DNA of 64,000 bases from Campanula takesimana (Eukaryota; Streptophyta; Magnoliopsida; Asterales; Campanulaceae), in the NCBI GenBank assembly GCA_026119855.1, contig JAOWBW010000868.1, positions 62,001-126,000 on the forward strand, in the 5' to 3' direction. Positions 42,476 to 53,249 of the stretch are shown in pieces. The translations under genes were made by a program, and so were the position numbers. The notes beneath the pieces are model-generated. The model was not told the origin of the DNA. It saw nothing but the letters and a program-made list of their open reading frames with translations, and made no database searches. How positions within the stretch are numbered: the stretch's first letter is position 1; each line of letters starts with the position of its first letter.

Positions 42476-44566
42476 TCAAACTCGCCGACTGATGGTCCTC
42501 CACGAGGTTGTGGAGGGGGTCGCTTCCTGGTCCTCCTCGGTTGTCTCGACCTGGCCTTTTCCGTTGAAGATATCCTCGGGCTGTGTCTCCTTTAGCTCGG
42601 CTTCGATTCCCAAATTCACACATGTTAACACCTCATCGGCAGCTTGGACTCGAGACGCGTTTTGATTGATAACCTGTTCTGAGATTTCTTTAGTGTATTC
42701 GTTATTTAATTGGTGTGAATCATTATTAACTAAGTGTGTATCATTAAGTTGATTTTTAGCCAATTTATCATATGAAAGAGTGACTACGGAGGGATACTCG
42801 GAAAGGTCGAGGGTTTCATTCATGGAAAATGGGAGTACATTGTTTGTGACAGACTCAAACTCGAAAGATAAATTATTAAACTCGGGGGAAGGGGATCTAG
42901 GAGTAGTGACAGGCGATGCTGCAGGAGTGGTGGAAAAGGGAACAGCAGGAGAAGGAACCAGCCCCAGTGTGTCTGCCATAAACTCAGGAGTAGCTATGGG
43001 ACCTCTGATTGTGCACCAGTTATTGAGCTTACCTGCCATAGGCACCACCAATGTCCTCGGATCTACGTCCTTCTCTGACTCATCCCCAATAGCGGCTACC
43101 ATGTCGTCGTCCAGCCCCAGATTACCCAGATGCTGAAGCAGATATTGGCCGTCCCACGTCTCAGTCATTCTTGGAGCTTCTGCAGTTTCTGCTGTCAGCT
43201 TGTCAAGGGTTGCGGCTTCAAGTTGATCTGCCAAGTCATCTGCAACCTTGGCGGAGTACTCATGCCTGATGGTTCTAACTCTGCCCGTGGCTTTGTCATA
43301 TTCCATGTAAGTTAGCTTCATGTTGGACCGATCGAATTCCACATCTCTGAAAATCTCGAACCCTTTCTGCAACTTACCGGTGCGGTCAAACCATGGCTCT
43401 GCGAACTCGAAACACGAAAACTCCTCGCCCTCCTTAATGAAGTAACTATTAAGGGAAAGGCGGTATGGTCGCATCTCAGGCTTTTTATGAGAAAGCCCCA
43501 CTTTCTTAAGGAACTCTATCCTTTTCTGTTCTGCTTTGTCTTCGGGAGTGAGAGTATACCCAAGACCGAACAATCCTCGGTGATCAATCTCTTTAACCAG
43601 ACTTGTGGGACCTTGCAAGCACTTACCTAGCCCCAGCCCCGGTATGAAACCCATATTACGCAGTATCTTGACAACAGGTGCCACTTTATCCGTTGTTTTG
43701 GTGAGGTCGATGGTGCAGATCTGTGCCTGAGCGACTATTTCGAAGCCATTGAAGAGTCGGCTCTCTTCCCCATGCTGAATCTGTAAGACAGGAATGCCCT
43801 TGGTGTCCGTCCCTTGGGCAGTTACGAGATCGTTGTAGATGATTGTCACTTCATTACCAGCTTGAAACTTCACACACTGGTGCAGGGAAGATGGGACAGC
43901 GCCCGACTGATGTAACCATGGCCGGCCAAGGAGGAGTGAGAAGGTTGCGGGGATGTCTATGACGTGGAAGTCGGTCGGTAGGATCTTTGTTCCGATGGTA
44001 ATGGGTAAGGTGGCTTCGCCTATCACAGCGCGACATGTAGAGTCATAAGCTTTGATGGTTTGCTTGGATGGGCGTAAATCAACACCATGAACGCCAACCA
44101 CATCCATCATCCTTGAAGGCAGGATATTAATAGCAGAACCATTATCAATGAATACACGGGGAATTTTCTTGCCATTTACCTCGACAGTGATGTATAAAGG
44201 CTCATCATGATCAACTCCGAATATTGGCTTGTCTAGCTCTGAGAATGTGATGATATTCCCGTAGTGGATATTACCGATCATGTGGGTGACGTCCTCCTGG
44301 GTAATAGTGGATGGTACCATGGTGGCGGCGTGGTTTTGCTCGAGCGTGAGGCGATGGGCTAGGGAGGAGGTGAGTAGGGACCATAGTGAAATATGGGCTT
44401 GGGTCTGTTTGAGTTGGGTGAGGATAGGGTCTTCATTCTCGAGGTCGGCTTGCTCGGGTTCCTTCCCAAAGATTTTCTTTGCTCCCTTCGGATCGGATTG
44501 GTACACTTGACCGGATCTTGTAAGGAGACAAACTTCTGCACGTAGCTCCTCCAAAGACAATGGCAT
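42476..44566 (-). pseudogene. Protease region of element D
   Basis: This is a long minus-strand frame (696 codons) in phase with gag. It has the protease site R-V-F-I-D-N-G-S-A-I-N-I-L-P (DNG in place of DSG), F-S-L-L-L-G-R-P-W-L-H, and a G-patch-like F-I-P-G-L-G-L-G-K. A linker like that in C follows (V-N-L-G-I-E-A-E-L-K-E), and then the sequence departs: no reverse transcriptase follows. It is intact over its whole length, so loss of pol is not simple decay. Confidence 0.8.
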
Positions 44567-44593
44567 GTCACGACAAGGGGGCGAAACTTCGGT

Positions 44594-46804
44594 TCATTCG
44601 GCCTCCTCGAAGATTTCGGCCCAAGAAAGAGGTTGAGAGGGTTTGGGACTCTCTTCCTCTAGAGATTCGACTTCACTAACTAGTTCTTCTAAAGACAACA
44701 AGTAGCAAGAAGGTTCTTTATTATTAATCATCTCATCACAGTCCGCCACAACAGGCTCGGCCGGATCAGTGATCTCACTAAGTTCTACCATGAGTACATT
44801 GCTAGCTACATAATCTCTAGGGTATTCGACAACTCCCTTTTGGATGAGCTCTTGCACGACTTTCTTGAGTTCAAAGCATTCTTCGGTAGTGTGACCGGTG
44901 CACTTGTGGTAGTGGTAAAACTTTGACAAATCGCAACCAAGGCGGGGGAGGTGTCCTTCTAATGGTTCGAGAATTTCTAACGTCACCAATGCCATGAAGA
45001 TATCCACCATCGTGAGCCCTATCTTGTCAAAGGCATCCATGAGCTCTAGGATACTGATCTCGCATGTTTGCACCATATTCACCCCACCCCCATTGTTAGG
45101 AAGAGGGTTCTTCAACACATTGGGACCCTTCGGCTTCTCAATCTTCTTTTCATTGATCAACCCTTGAACTACGCGCTTCAATTGGATACACCCATCCGTC
45201 GTGTGCCCAATGTACTTGTGGTATTTGCAGAATTTGGATGCATCTAATTCAGTCCTTGGGTTGGCGGGTTGGTAATTCTCTAGCGGCTTAATGAGACCTC
45301 TCTTGACTAACACGTCAAAGACCTTCCCCATGGGCATACCAAAATCATCAAAATACTCCCTCTGTTATGGAGCCCCATTCCTTGTTATGGCTTGGACATC
45401 TAGCGGGACCTCATTTTGGACCACATTCACTTGGCCGACGGCATCCTTTCCACCCCTAGGAGGCGCAGGCGCAGTAGGAGCCTTGTAGCGGAAGGAGTTG
45501 TTGTTGTTGGTCTTTGGACTTTCCTTTGGCGGCACAATCCCAGTGAACCCTGCTTCGTACCTTACTCCGGCGTCAACCATTTCCCGCAAGTCAGGGAAAT
45601 AACCATTGCCGATGGCTGCTTTCATCTCAGGCAATAAACATTTGTAAAATATCTGTTTCTGTTCCTTTGCTTTTGGTAGGTATTGGACCTCGCACAACCG
45701 ATGATTCCACCTCTTGTAAAAATCATAAATAGCCTCGCCGGGCTTTTGCATAGTGTTCTCAAGATCCGTTCGATTCACATGCCAATCCAAGTTAGCTTGA
45801 TACTTCTCACAGAAAACGACACTAATTTGATCCCAAGTTTGCCTCTCGCTTGGTTCTAGCCCCAAGAACCAACGCAGAGCTATACCATCCAAAGTGCTAT
45901 GGAATACGCGAGCCATTTGTTCGTTGGTGCAGTCACGAGCCCTCATGGCCAACACATAACTATCCAAATGAGTCTTAGGACACGAGTCACCATGAAACAT
46001 CGCCACTTTAGGCATCTTGAAATCTTTGGGGAGAGTCCCCACTTGGCTAGGGTTGATTGTCTTGGTAGTCGGTGCACTTTTCTTATCCACGGTCTCGATC
46101 AACTTGCACATTTGCTCTTGCATGGCCGTGACCACAGGGTGATTGGAAATGTCGGGGATAGATTCTGACAGAATGATGGGAGGAGTAGTGGAAGTAGTAG
46201 CAGCGGCCATCCCAATACTCAGAGGCAACGAGGGTGCGGGTAGTTTGCTAGCTGAGAGGAAGCCACCAAGCAGTTCAGGGGAAGGTTCATAGACAGCCTT
46301 GTTTTTGCTCATGGTAGTGAAACCTTGTTGGGTGTAGAGAGAAGGAGGTGGAGCATTGCGGTAGCTTGGGAGTGGGAAGGTAGTGGCATTGGTGTTGGAG
46401 GGACAGTTGGTATTGACCTCTTCATCCTCGACATAAATGAAATTCTTACCATCGGGCACCATTCTAGTCCCCTTTTGCTGAATGTGGTCCTTCAACAGTT
46501 GGTTCTGGTCTTCCAAAATCTTGTTGCTTTCCTCGAGAATCTTGATCTTGGCTTCGAGACCGGTGAGGAAGTTCTGGAGGCTTGGGGGAATACCATTGAG
46601 AGTGGTCTCGGTGTTGAGCTCGGCGGCACTAGTTGGAGGGACAGAGGCTGAAGAGGAAGCGGGAGTTGACATTGCTGATGACGAGACTAAGAACGTGGAC
46701 AGAATAGAAGCTTCACGTTGTAGTCGACCACCCAAACGGATCCAAACTTGCTTTGCTGAAAGGTTGAAGGGAAATGAAGCTTTTAGGAGAGGGGGGAGGC
46801 TCAT
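44594..46804 (-). pseudogene. Gag of element D
   Basis: Frames 46804-45365 and 45337-44594 are in phase, split by one TAA near 45362. The order is a serine/threonine-rich N-terminus, a coiled coil, and a Gag domain (M-F-H-G-D-S-C-P-K-T-H-L-D-S-Y; D-G-I-A-L-R-W-F-L-G-L; Y-D-F-Y-K-R-W-N-H-R-L). Two zinc-knuckle-like modules follow (C-K-Y-H-x6-H-x4-C and F-Y-H-Y-H-K-C-T-G-H-T-T-E-E-C) about 90 residues apart. The start may be the later M-S-T-P-A-S-S-S near 46674. It is diverged from the gag of B and C. Confidence 0.82.
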
Positions 46805-48022
46805 GCAAAGTATATTTTAATTTACAAAAACATACATTATTTACATCCTAATTGGTTGGAAGGGGTACCCCTTTTTCGCAACTATCTAGGAGACTACGAT
46901 TAGTGGAGGCCATCACTACGTCTGTAGACCCCTCGTTTTTCATCTGCATTGCACACCCCCAAACGGACAATTTGGGCGAGGGTCCTAAAGGGCAAGCGGC
47001 TTCCACCAACCATCGGATCCTACGACTAACCCTTCTTTAAAGGCATTTATCGTGGTGTCTAGGTTACATCCTACACAAGTTAATGATGAGCGGAGATCTT
47101 GACAACAAACACTCATCTTACTATGGCACGTCCCTTGTAGGGAAATCAATTTTTTGTGCACTTTCTCTCAAAAGATCTCGATTCATCATTGACTTGGGGA
47201 TGACTCGACATAGACAACACGTTAATTGACTATTAAGAAAAAGCTAGCCAAACCAACCGGTCGAAACCTATGTGTGTTACCTACACTAGTGTGGGTTGAC
47301 ACGGGTTAGGTAAAAGGTTCCCACCGTATACGGTGAGTGGAATAGACGAGTGACTCGAAAAGAGTGCGACAATAGCGCACAAATTCCTGCACATCGAATA
47401 CTCCGGGTAATGGGGACATGTGCGGTGCTGACACGGACTAGTGGTAGTGTGAGGCAAAAACTAATTCTCTTTTTTTAGGGAGAAAAGAGAGAAGTTTTGA
47501 ATGTTTGCATGATGCAATGCAATGCAATGCAAGAGAGAGAGAAGGGGGAGAGGATAAGAATATACAAGGGAGCATAGAAGAGTTTTTGTTTGATCCTAAC
47601 ACTAAGATGAAAATAAAAAGGGTACATAAACACAAGGTACAAGTATTAACATGGAGGAGTGCACGGTGCATGTGTAAACATGGCAAAGTGTGAGGTGCAT
47701 GTGAGAACATGGAAAAGTGTGTGGTGCATGTGAGAATATGGCAAGTGTGCATGTGTAAACATGGCAGGTGTGTGCATGTGTGAACATGACAGGTGTGTGC
47801 ATGTGTAAACATGGCAAGTGTGTGCATGTGTAAACATGGCAGGTGTCTGCATGTGTAAACATGGCAAGTGTGTGCATGTAGAAACATGGCAGGTGTGTGC
47901 ATGTGTAAACATGGCAAGTGTGTGCATGTGTAAACATGGCAGGTGTGTGCATGTGTAAACATGGAAAGCATAATGATGTGACGAAAGTTAGACCCACTAA
48001 GTTTGAAAAAGTTTCAAAGCAG
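46805..48022 (-). other. 5' leader of element D
   Basis: No supported gene. The stretch 46850-47020 is shared with the leader of element A (10340-10530). A further stretch around 47270-47380 also resembles A near 10915-11030 (GTGTGGGTTGAC, GTGGAATAGACGAGTG). Confidence 0.6.
47640..47965. repeat. 25-bp tandem repeat in the leader of element D
   Basis: About 13 units of ACATGGCAGGTGTGTGCATG plus TGTAA. Because 25 is not a multiple of three, all frames translate to the same 25-residue cycle on the minus strand (H, C and T rich), giving long but meaningless ORFs. Confidence 0.9.
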
Positions 48023-48041
48023 TCCCCAGCAGAGTCGCCAC
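48023..48041 (-). other. Primer-binding site of element D
   Basis: On the minus strand, GTGGCGACTCTGCTGGGGA abuts the 5' LTR end. Confidence 0.88.
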
Positions 48042-49274
48042 TGTGAATACCCCTTTCTGATGAAGCGACGCATGGGAAGTATCTTGTGATTATTTTTATT
48101 TACAAAAGGGAATATTCATAACGACATTAAAATTATGAGAGTCGCCACGCCGTTTTAATTAAAGCCAAAACATTGAAAAAAGCATCTTTAGTGGGTTCGG
48201 GGGTCAAATTACAACAAGAGAAGAATATTTACGTTATCACTCCTATTGCCCGAATTGATCGGTCTTTTTATCATGATGCGGTGTATGTAGTGTGTTAGTG
48301 ATTTAGACCGGATCCGAAGATTGCCTACATTCCTCTCAATGTGAGAAGCTCAGGTCAGCGTAGTTCGCACATAATAAGAATGTGGAGAGAGAATAAGGAT
48401 CATGCATAATGAAGAGGGAGGAAAAAGAAACATGCAGGATGATCACATCCTAGAATAATGACTATGCCATCAATGAGATCTCGATGAACATTCATCATAT
48501 TCATCATGGGAGGATTATTGAACATGGGAGTAATTACCTAAAGTTTAGGGTTTAGAAATAGTTCCTAGATCATCCTTGGGTTGATGAACCCTAAATCATC
48601 ATCGGCTATGAAATAACATGCAAACATGAAGATCGCAACCCTAAATATAGCATAAATAAGGTTTTAATCTGTGAACACGAAGAACATGTGAAGAACATAT
48701 TATGAACATATGAATGAACATGCAAAGCATATGAAGAAACTATGAATAAACATGTAAGAACATGAATATAAGAGATCTACATTAAAAATGATGCAAGAAC
48801 ATGAAGAAAAAGTTAGAAAACTTACCTATGTTGGCAAGAAATAAACCTTGATCTCCTTGAGTGTTTGAATGCTTAATTAGGGAGAAAATTATGTTTAAGA
48901 ACTCTAAAATTCGGACTTAAAGCTCTCAAAATCGGGATCCCCCAAACCAATGGAATGGAATGAGTTTATATGGTCAACTGATGGGAAGATCTGACGGTCA
49001 GGATCATCCGGAGCAAGGTTGGCCGCCTGGCCATGATTGAAGACGGTGACAATGTTGGCCGCGTGGCCAAGGTCGGAGGCGCAGCAAGGTTGGCCGCGTG
49101 GCCAAGGTTGCGGGCTGACGTGATTCCTAAGCTAGGGTTTCTGCATGGTTTAAGGAAACCATATTTTGACCATATTTAGGGTGTTTTAGAATAATGAGAC
49201 ATATTTTGGGAATCCGGGACAAGTCTTTGCAAGGTTTCTAATTCCTATAAAGTTTTTCAGATCGGGTACTAACA
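48042..49274 (-). repeat. Element D 5' LTR
   Basis: This copy matches 34303-35568 with a 33 bp deletion near the right end. The motif copies GGCCGCCTGGCC and GGCCGCGTGGCC lie near 49020-49105. The PBS-like decamer is at 48139-48148. Confidence 0.95.
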
Positions 49275-50160
49275 GATTCATAAAGAAATCGAAGTCTATG
49301 TAGACAACATGATCATCCATTCAAAGGGAACCAACGGTCAGCATTTGATCGACCTTCGCAAGTTCTTTGAAAGGCTTCGATAACACAACATAAGACTCAA
49401 TCCCGCAAAGTGCACTTTTGGGGTCATCAGAGGAAAGGTTCTTGGTTACATGGTCACTGAAAGAGGAATTGAAGCCGATCCCTCCAAGATCAAGGCAATC
49501 ATTGACATGCCTCCCCTAAGGACGCAGAAAGAAATCAAAGGTTTCACGGGCAGACTCCAATACATCAGTCGGTTTGTGCACCAACTCACTTCCATGTGTG
49601 AGCCAATCTTCAAGCTACTCAAAAAGAACGTGGCTCTAGAATGGACCGATGCGTGCCAAGAAGCCTTCGACCAAGTGAAGCATTACTTGACATGCCCTCC
49701 AGTATTGGTTCCACCACACGAAGAGAAGCCTCTCTTGCTCTATCTTACTGTCAATGATGAAGCCCTAGGGGCTATGTTAGCACAAGAACAGCGAGACTCC
49801 ACAAAAGAGAATGCCATCTACTTTGTCAGCCGACGGTTTCAAGGAGCTGAAAAGAACTACTCTATCTTAGAGAAGTCCTGTGCTGTATTGGTTTGGGTTA
49901 CTCAAAAGCTCAAGCATTACATGGAGGCCTTCCCAATCAAGTTGGTAGCAAAAGTAGACCCGCTCCGCTACATCTTCGAGAAGCCTTTCATGTCAACAAG
50001 AATAGCCAAATGGTATTTCATGCTCGCCGGCTACGATATCACTTACGTCACACTCAAATCCATCAGGGGGAAAGTGTTCAGTGATCAGCTTGCTGAATTC
50101 CCGTGTGACGAAGTGAAGGGGGAAGATATACAGTTCCCCGACGAGCATTTAATTTGCGCT
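49275..50160 (+). pseudogene. Reverse transcriptase 3' part and first RNase H of element C
   Basis: The protein resumes after D. The catalytic box reads Y-V-D-N (49297-49308) in place of the usual Y-V-D-D, so the second metal-binding aspartate is lost. A TAA lies at 49381-49383. The connection and first RNase H follow (P-P-V-L-V-P-P; Y-L-T-V-N-D-E-A-L-G-A-M-L-A-Q; E-K-N-Y-S-I-L-E-K), whose active-site acids are degenerate, as is usual in the Tat lineage. Confidence 0.85.
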
Positions 50161-50550
50161 ACAACAGAGGAAAATAAGTGGCAACTTTTTTTCGATGGCA
50201 CAGCTAATAAGCATGGGTATGGCATAGGGATGTTACTTGTTGATCCAAAGGACATGTGTACTCCAATTGCCATCTGTCTCGAATTTGAAGCCACTAACAA
50301 CACCGCTGAATACGAAGCTTGCATAGCGGGGCTCGAAGCAGCCCTCGAAAGAAATGTCACAAGTTTAGAAGTATTCGGTGATTCCTTGCTCATCATCAAC
50401 CAGACATCCAGAAAATGGAAGATTCAAGACTCAACCCTGCAACGGTATGGTCAATATCTCGAGTAATTGGTTGAACAATTTCAAGAAATCACCTTCAATT
50501 ACCTGCCAAGGGACAAGAACCGTTTTGCTGATGCACTAGCCACCATCGCT
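50161..50550 (+). pseudogene. Archaeal-type RNase H of element C
   Basis: W-Q-L-F-F-D-G-T, A-E-Y-E-A-C-I-A-G-L-E-A-A, F-G-D-S-L-L and N-R-F-A-D-A-L-A supply the four acidic residues. It removes RNA from the RNA-DNA hybrid. A TAA at 50464-50466 interrupts it; B has a GAA glutamate codon there. This domain marks the Tat lineage. Confidence 0.85.
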
Positions 50551-51909
50551 TCACTGGTCGAAATGCCTGAGGGTAAAATGGTGAAGCCCTTCAAAATTTC
50601 CCGACGAAACAGTCCAGCATACTGCATGAGTATTGCGATCAACGAGGTCCAAACAAACTCCCCGTGGTACGCAGATATCATGAATTTCCTCAAGGATGGT
50701 ACTTGTCCCGAGAACAGCAATAAGAAGTCTCAAATGGCATTGCAAAGACTAGCTTCCCGATATGTACTGATTGGGGACAGGGTCTACAAAAGGCATCACG
50801 AGGGGATCAATCTCCTATGCGCAAATGAGACCGAAGCTCAAGAAATAATGTATGAGATCCACGAAGGTGAATGTGGGCCTCACATGAACGGGTTTATGTT
50901 GGCCAAGAAGATACTCCGCATGGGTTATTATTGGAGTACCATGGTAAGGGACTGCATCGAGAAAGTCAAGAGGTGCGCCAAATGCCAATTCCATGCCAAT
51001 CTAAAGCACGCTCCACCCTCACAGCTTTACAATATGACCACGCCTTGGCCTTTCTCCTGTTGGGGCATAGACATCATCGGCAAAGTTCACCCTACTAGAA
51101 GCAATGGACAATCTTTCGTCCTAGTAGCCGTGGACTATTTTACAAAATGGGTCGAAGAACAAGCTTACCGAGTTCTCAACGCCAAGAAAGTGGCCGAATT
51201 CGTGAAAACCCACATCATGTGCCGATACGGCGTTCCTCATGAGATCATCTCAGACAACGGCTCTCACTTCGAGAAAGAGATGGACGCACTCCTGGTAGAA
51301 TATAAGATCACTAAGCACAAGTCATCTCTATACCGCCCTCAAGCAAACGGCGCGGTCGAGGCAGCCAATAAGATAATCGATACCATTGTGAAGAAAATGG
51401 CCTCCACTGGAAGGGATTGGCCCGAAAAGTTACCTCTAACATTATGGGGCTACCGCACATCAATACGGACAGCGACTGGAAAAACTCCTTATGCACTCGT
51501 ATATGGTTCCGAAGCTGTGCTACCAATAGAGCTCGAAGTTCCGTCCCTGCGGGTCCTCCTCGAGAACCAAGTCAATGAAGTCGATTGGATGCAAAGTCGA
51601 TATGAACAGCTAGCCCTACTCGACGAGAAAAGGCTAAGGGCAATCGAACGTACGAGGGCCTATCAACAAAGAATGGCTAGGGCTTTCAACAAAAAGGTGA
51701 AGCCCCGAAACATCAGTGTGGGAGATTTGGTCCTAAGACAACACCCTCCTAATGCCATGAATCCCCTTGGAAAATGGGGACCCCGATGGATTGGTCCGTA
51801 CGTGGTCAAGAAGATACTAAGCGGCGGTGCAGTCCGACTTGTGGATTTAGACGGAGATCAACTGCCAAAGGAAGTCAACCTCGACAAATTAAAGAGGTTC
51901 TACGTTTAA
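50551..51909 (+). pseudogene. Integrase of element C
   Basis: The domain itself is uninterrupted. It has the H-H-C-C zinc finger (H-E-G-E-C-G-P-H...C-A-K-C), a catalytic core with W-G-I-D-I-I-G, S-D-N-G-S-H-F and N-G-A-V-E-A-A-N-K (D, D, E all present), and a C-terminal G-P-R-W-I-G-P-Y-V-V module. It would insert the DNA copy into the genome. It cannot be made because of upstream stops. It ends about 420 bp before the convergent small antisense ORF. Confidence 0.88.
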
Positions 51910-51925
51910 TAAACGAAGACCATAA

Positions 51926-52076
51926 CAAAAAAAAAAAAAAAAAAAAAAAGAGCTCGCTTGGTTGAAAACCCGCAAGGGCGGCCTAGGCAAAATTTAGAGC
52001 ATGTTTAAAAAAGAAGCCCGCTAGATTGAAAACCCGAAAGGGCGGTCTAGGCAAAAAACAGGGTGCACAAAAAAAA
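51926..52076 (-). other. ENE-like double hairpin (element C)
   Basis: On the minus strand it has the same two units and order as B. The first keeps CTAGA/TCTAG; the second has CTAGG opposite CCAAG with one mismatch. The outer GTGCA stem is weakened. A T-run of about 23 on the minus strand ends the structure, next to the integrase stop. Confidence 0.45.
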
Positions 52077-52099
52077 AAATTGGTCTTCGTTTGTTTGAA

Positions 52100-52135
52100 C
52101 TACGAAACCTGAGCCTCTACACTGGAGGAACGTAG
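52100..52135. other. CTACG/CGTAG hairpin, type I (element C)
   Basis: CTACG (52100-52104) pairs with CGTAG (52131-52135), inner CCTC with GAGG. It lies at the same place as the copy in B, between the small antisense ORF and the double hairpin. Confidence 0.6.
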
Positions 52136-52331
52136 GCAACCTTCGGGTGCGGTCTAAAACATAAACAAATACCCAAATCATTTCCAAATTAACAAGATGC
52201 AATTTTTATTCATCCACTGAATCATTATTATCATTACAACGAAAATTTGAGCTAATTAAAGATATTAAAGCATTAAATCCTAAACAAGTGGTCTATCCTA
52301 AATTGCAATTTCATAGGGTACAAAGAAATAT

Positions 52332-52742
52332 TTAATCTTTCTTCGGGTTGGGGACCCATCGCTTTTGGGGACGGCCTTTAGTCTTCTTGGAGGGAGGCGG
52401 AGCATTCTCGAGACCACCAAGACGAGAAAAGACACTCGGGCGAGACGGAGCTTCATCAACAACCTTCTCCTTGCCCTTGCTAGAGGGAGCTTTGACCGGA
52501 ATAACCACGGGACGCTTCCACACATGAGAGGAATTCCCCTTGCCTTTCTTCTTCTCAGGCAAATAACGAGGCCTATAATCCCTCACATGGACCACCGGCT
52601 TCACGGAATCCACGGCAACAACATCCTCATTTGGTCTTCCCAAACGATCAAAAACGCTAGGACGCGTCTTCACAATTGGAGCAATAGGGACGGACTTATC
52701 ACCTTCGGGGACGGAAACCTTGACTTCAAAAGTAAAAGTCAT
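52332..52742 (-). CDS. Small basic antisense ORF of element C (two SVF-RLG repeats)
   Basis: An uninterrupted minus-strand ORF of 136 codons, homologous to 16978-17418 in B. It keeps S-V-F-D-R-L-G-R-P-N, V-V-H-V-R-D-Y-R-P-R, K-K-K-G-K-G-N-S-S-H-V-W-K-R-P and S-V-F-S-R-L-G, ending N-P-K-K-D. B has about ten extra residues with repeats near its N-terminus. That both copies stay open while the neighbouring PMD and pol genes carry several stops suggests selection, though the ORF is short. Named family unknown; DNA- or RNA-binding is plausible from charge. Confidence 0.6.
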   Translation of the reverse strand: MTFTFEVKVSVPEGDKSVPIAPIVKTRPSVFDRLGRPNEDVVAVDSVKPVVHVRDYRPRYLPEKKKGKGNSSHVWKRPVVIPVKAPSSKGKEKVVDEAPSRPSVFSRLGGLENAPPPSKKTKGRPQKRWVPNPKKD

Positions 52743-52830
52743 CGGGCCATCGTTACAAGAATTTTGAGGTATAGGGTAAAGAAAAGGATGCAGAGTATTG
52801 CTGTTTGATCATCCTGATCGAAAATGATTT

Positions 52831-52965
52831 GAATTTATAGCTGTTGGAGTGCCCTGCTCAGAAAAGAAAGGGGCTGGAATTCAGCAAGCCAGAAGCGCGC
52901 GCCTCCGACAAGCGATTCCAGATGCGCGCGCCTCCCGCGTCCAAAGCCAGACGCGCGCACGTTTG
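52831..52965 (-). promoter_or_regulatory. Promoter module of the element C small antisense ORF
   Basis: CGCG boxes at about 52894, 52922 and 52951 (28-29 bp apart) lie upstream on the minus strand of a TATA-like CTATAAATT (52831-52839) and the ATG at 52742. Confidence 0.58.
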
Positions 52966-53249
52966 ACAGCAGACAGAAACAGAACATGCCCTTGTCAGTT
53001 CAAGAAAGAAGCCCAGGCACGTTCAAACGCCTTCAACCTACAAGAAATCAGATCCCAGCACAGAAAAGGAGTTCAAGCAACCATGATGAACACATTTGGG
53101 CACACATTTGTTTGTAAAGAGTCGACACTTAGGAACGAGTCTAGACAGATAACTAAAAGGCGTAGTAAATAGCTAGGATTGTAAATACATGCTAAATGTT
53201 TATTACAGGTAAATAAAAAATGTTTTCAATCTCTCGTCCTCCCAAAAGG

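Larger units (their letters stand above)
34303..49274 (-). mobile_element. Element D: non-autonomous Tat-like retrotransposon with two antisense genes
   Basis: LTRs at 34303-35568 and 48042-49274 start TGTGAATACC and end GTACTAACA, with the duplication GATTC at 34298-34302 and 49275-49279. The polypurine tract (35569-35584) and primer-binding site (48023-48041) make it minus. The sense strand has gag and protease in one frame plus a second gag-like fragment, but no reverse transcriptase, RNase H or integrase. The plus strand carries a spliced PMD gene and an intronless PMD/DUF7745-like gene. Confidence 0.95.

Noticed and set aside
47438..47997. Minus-strand ORFs rich in H, C and T (up to 177 codons)
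   Set aside because: A 25 bp tandem repeat read in three frames gives the same peptide cycle; not a gene.
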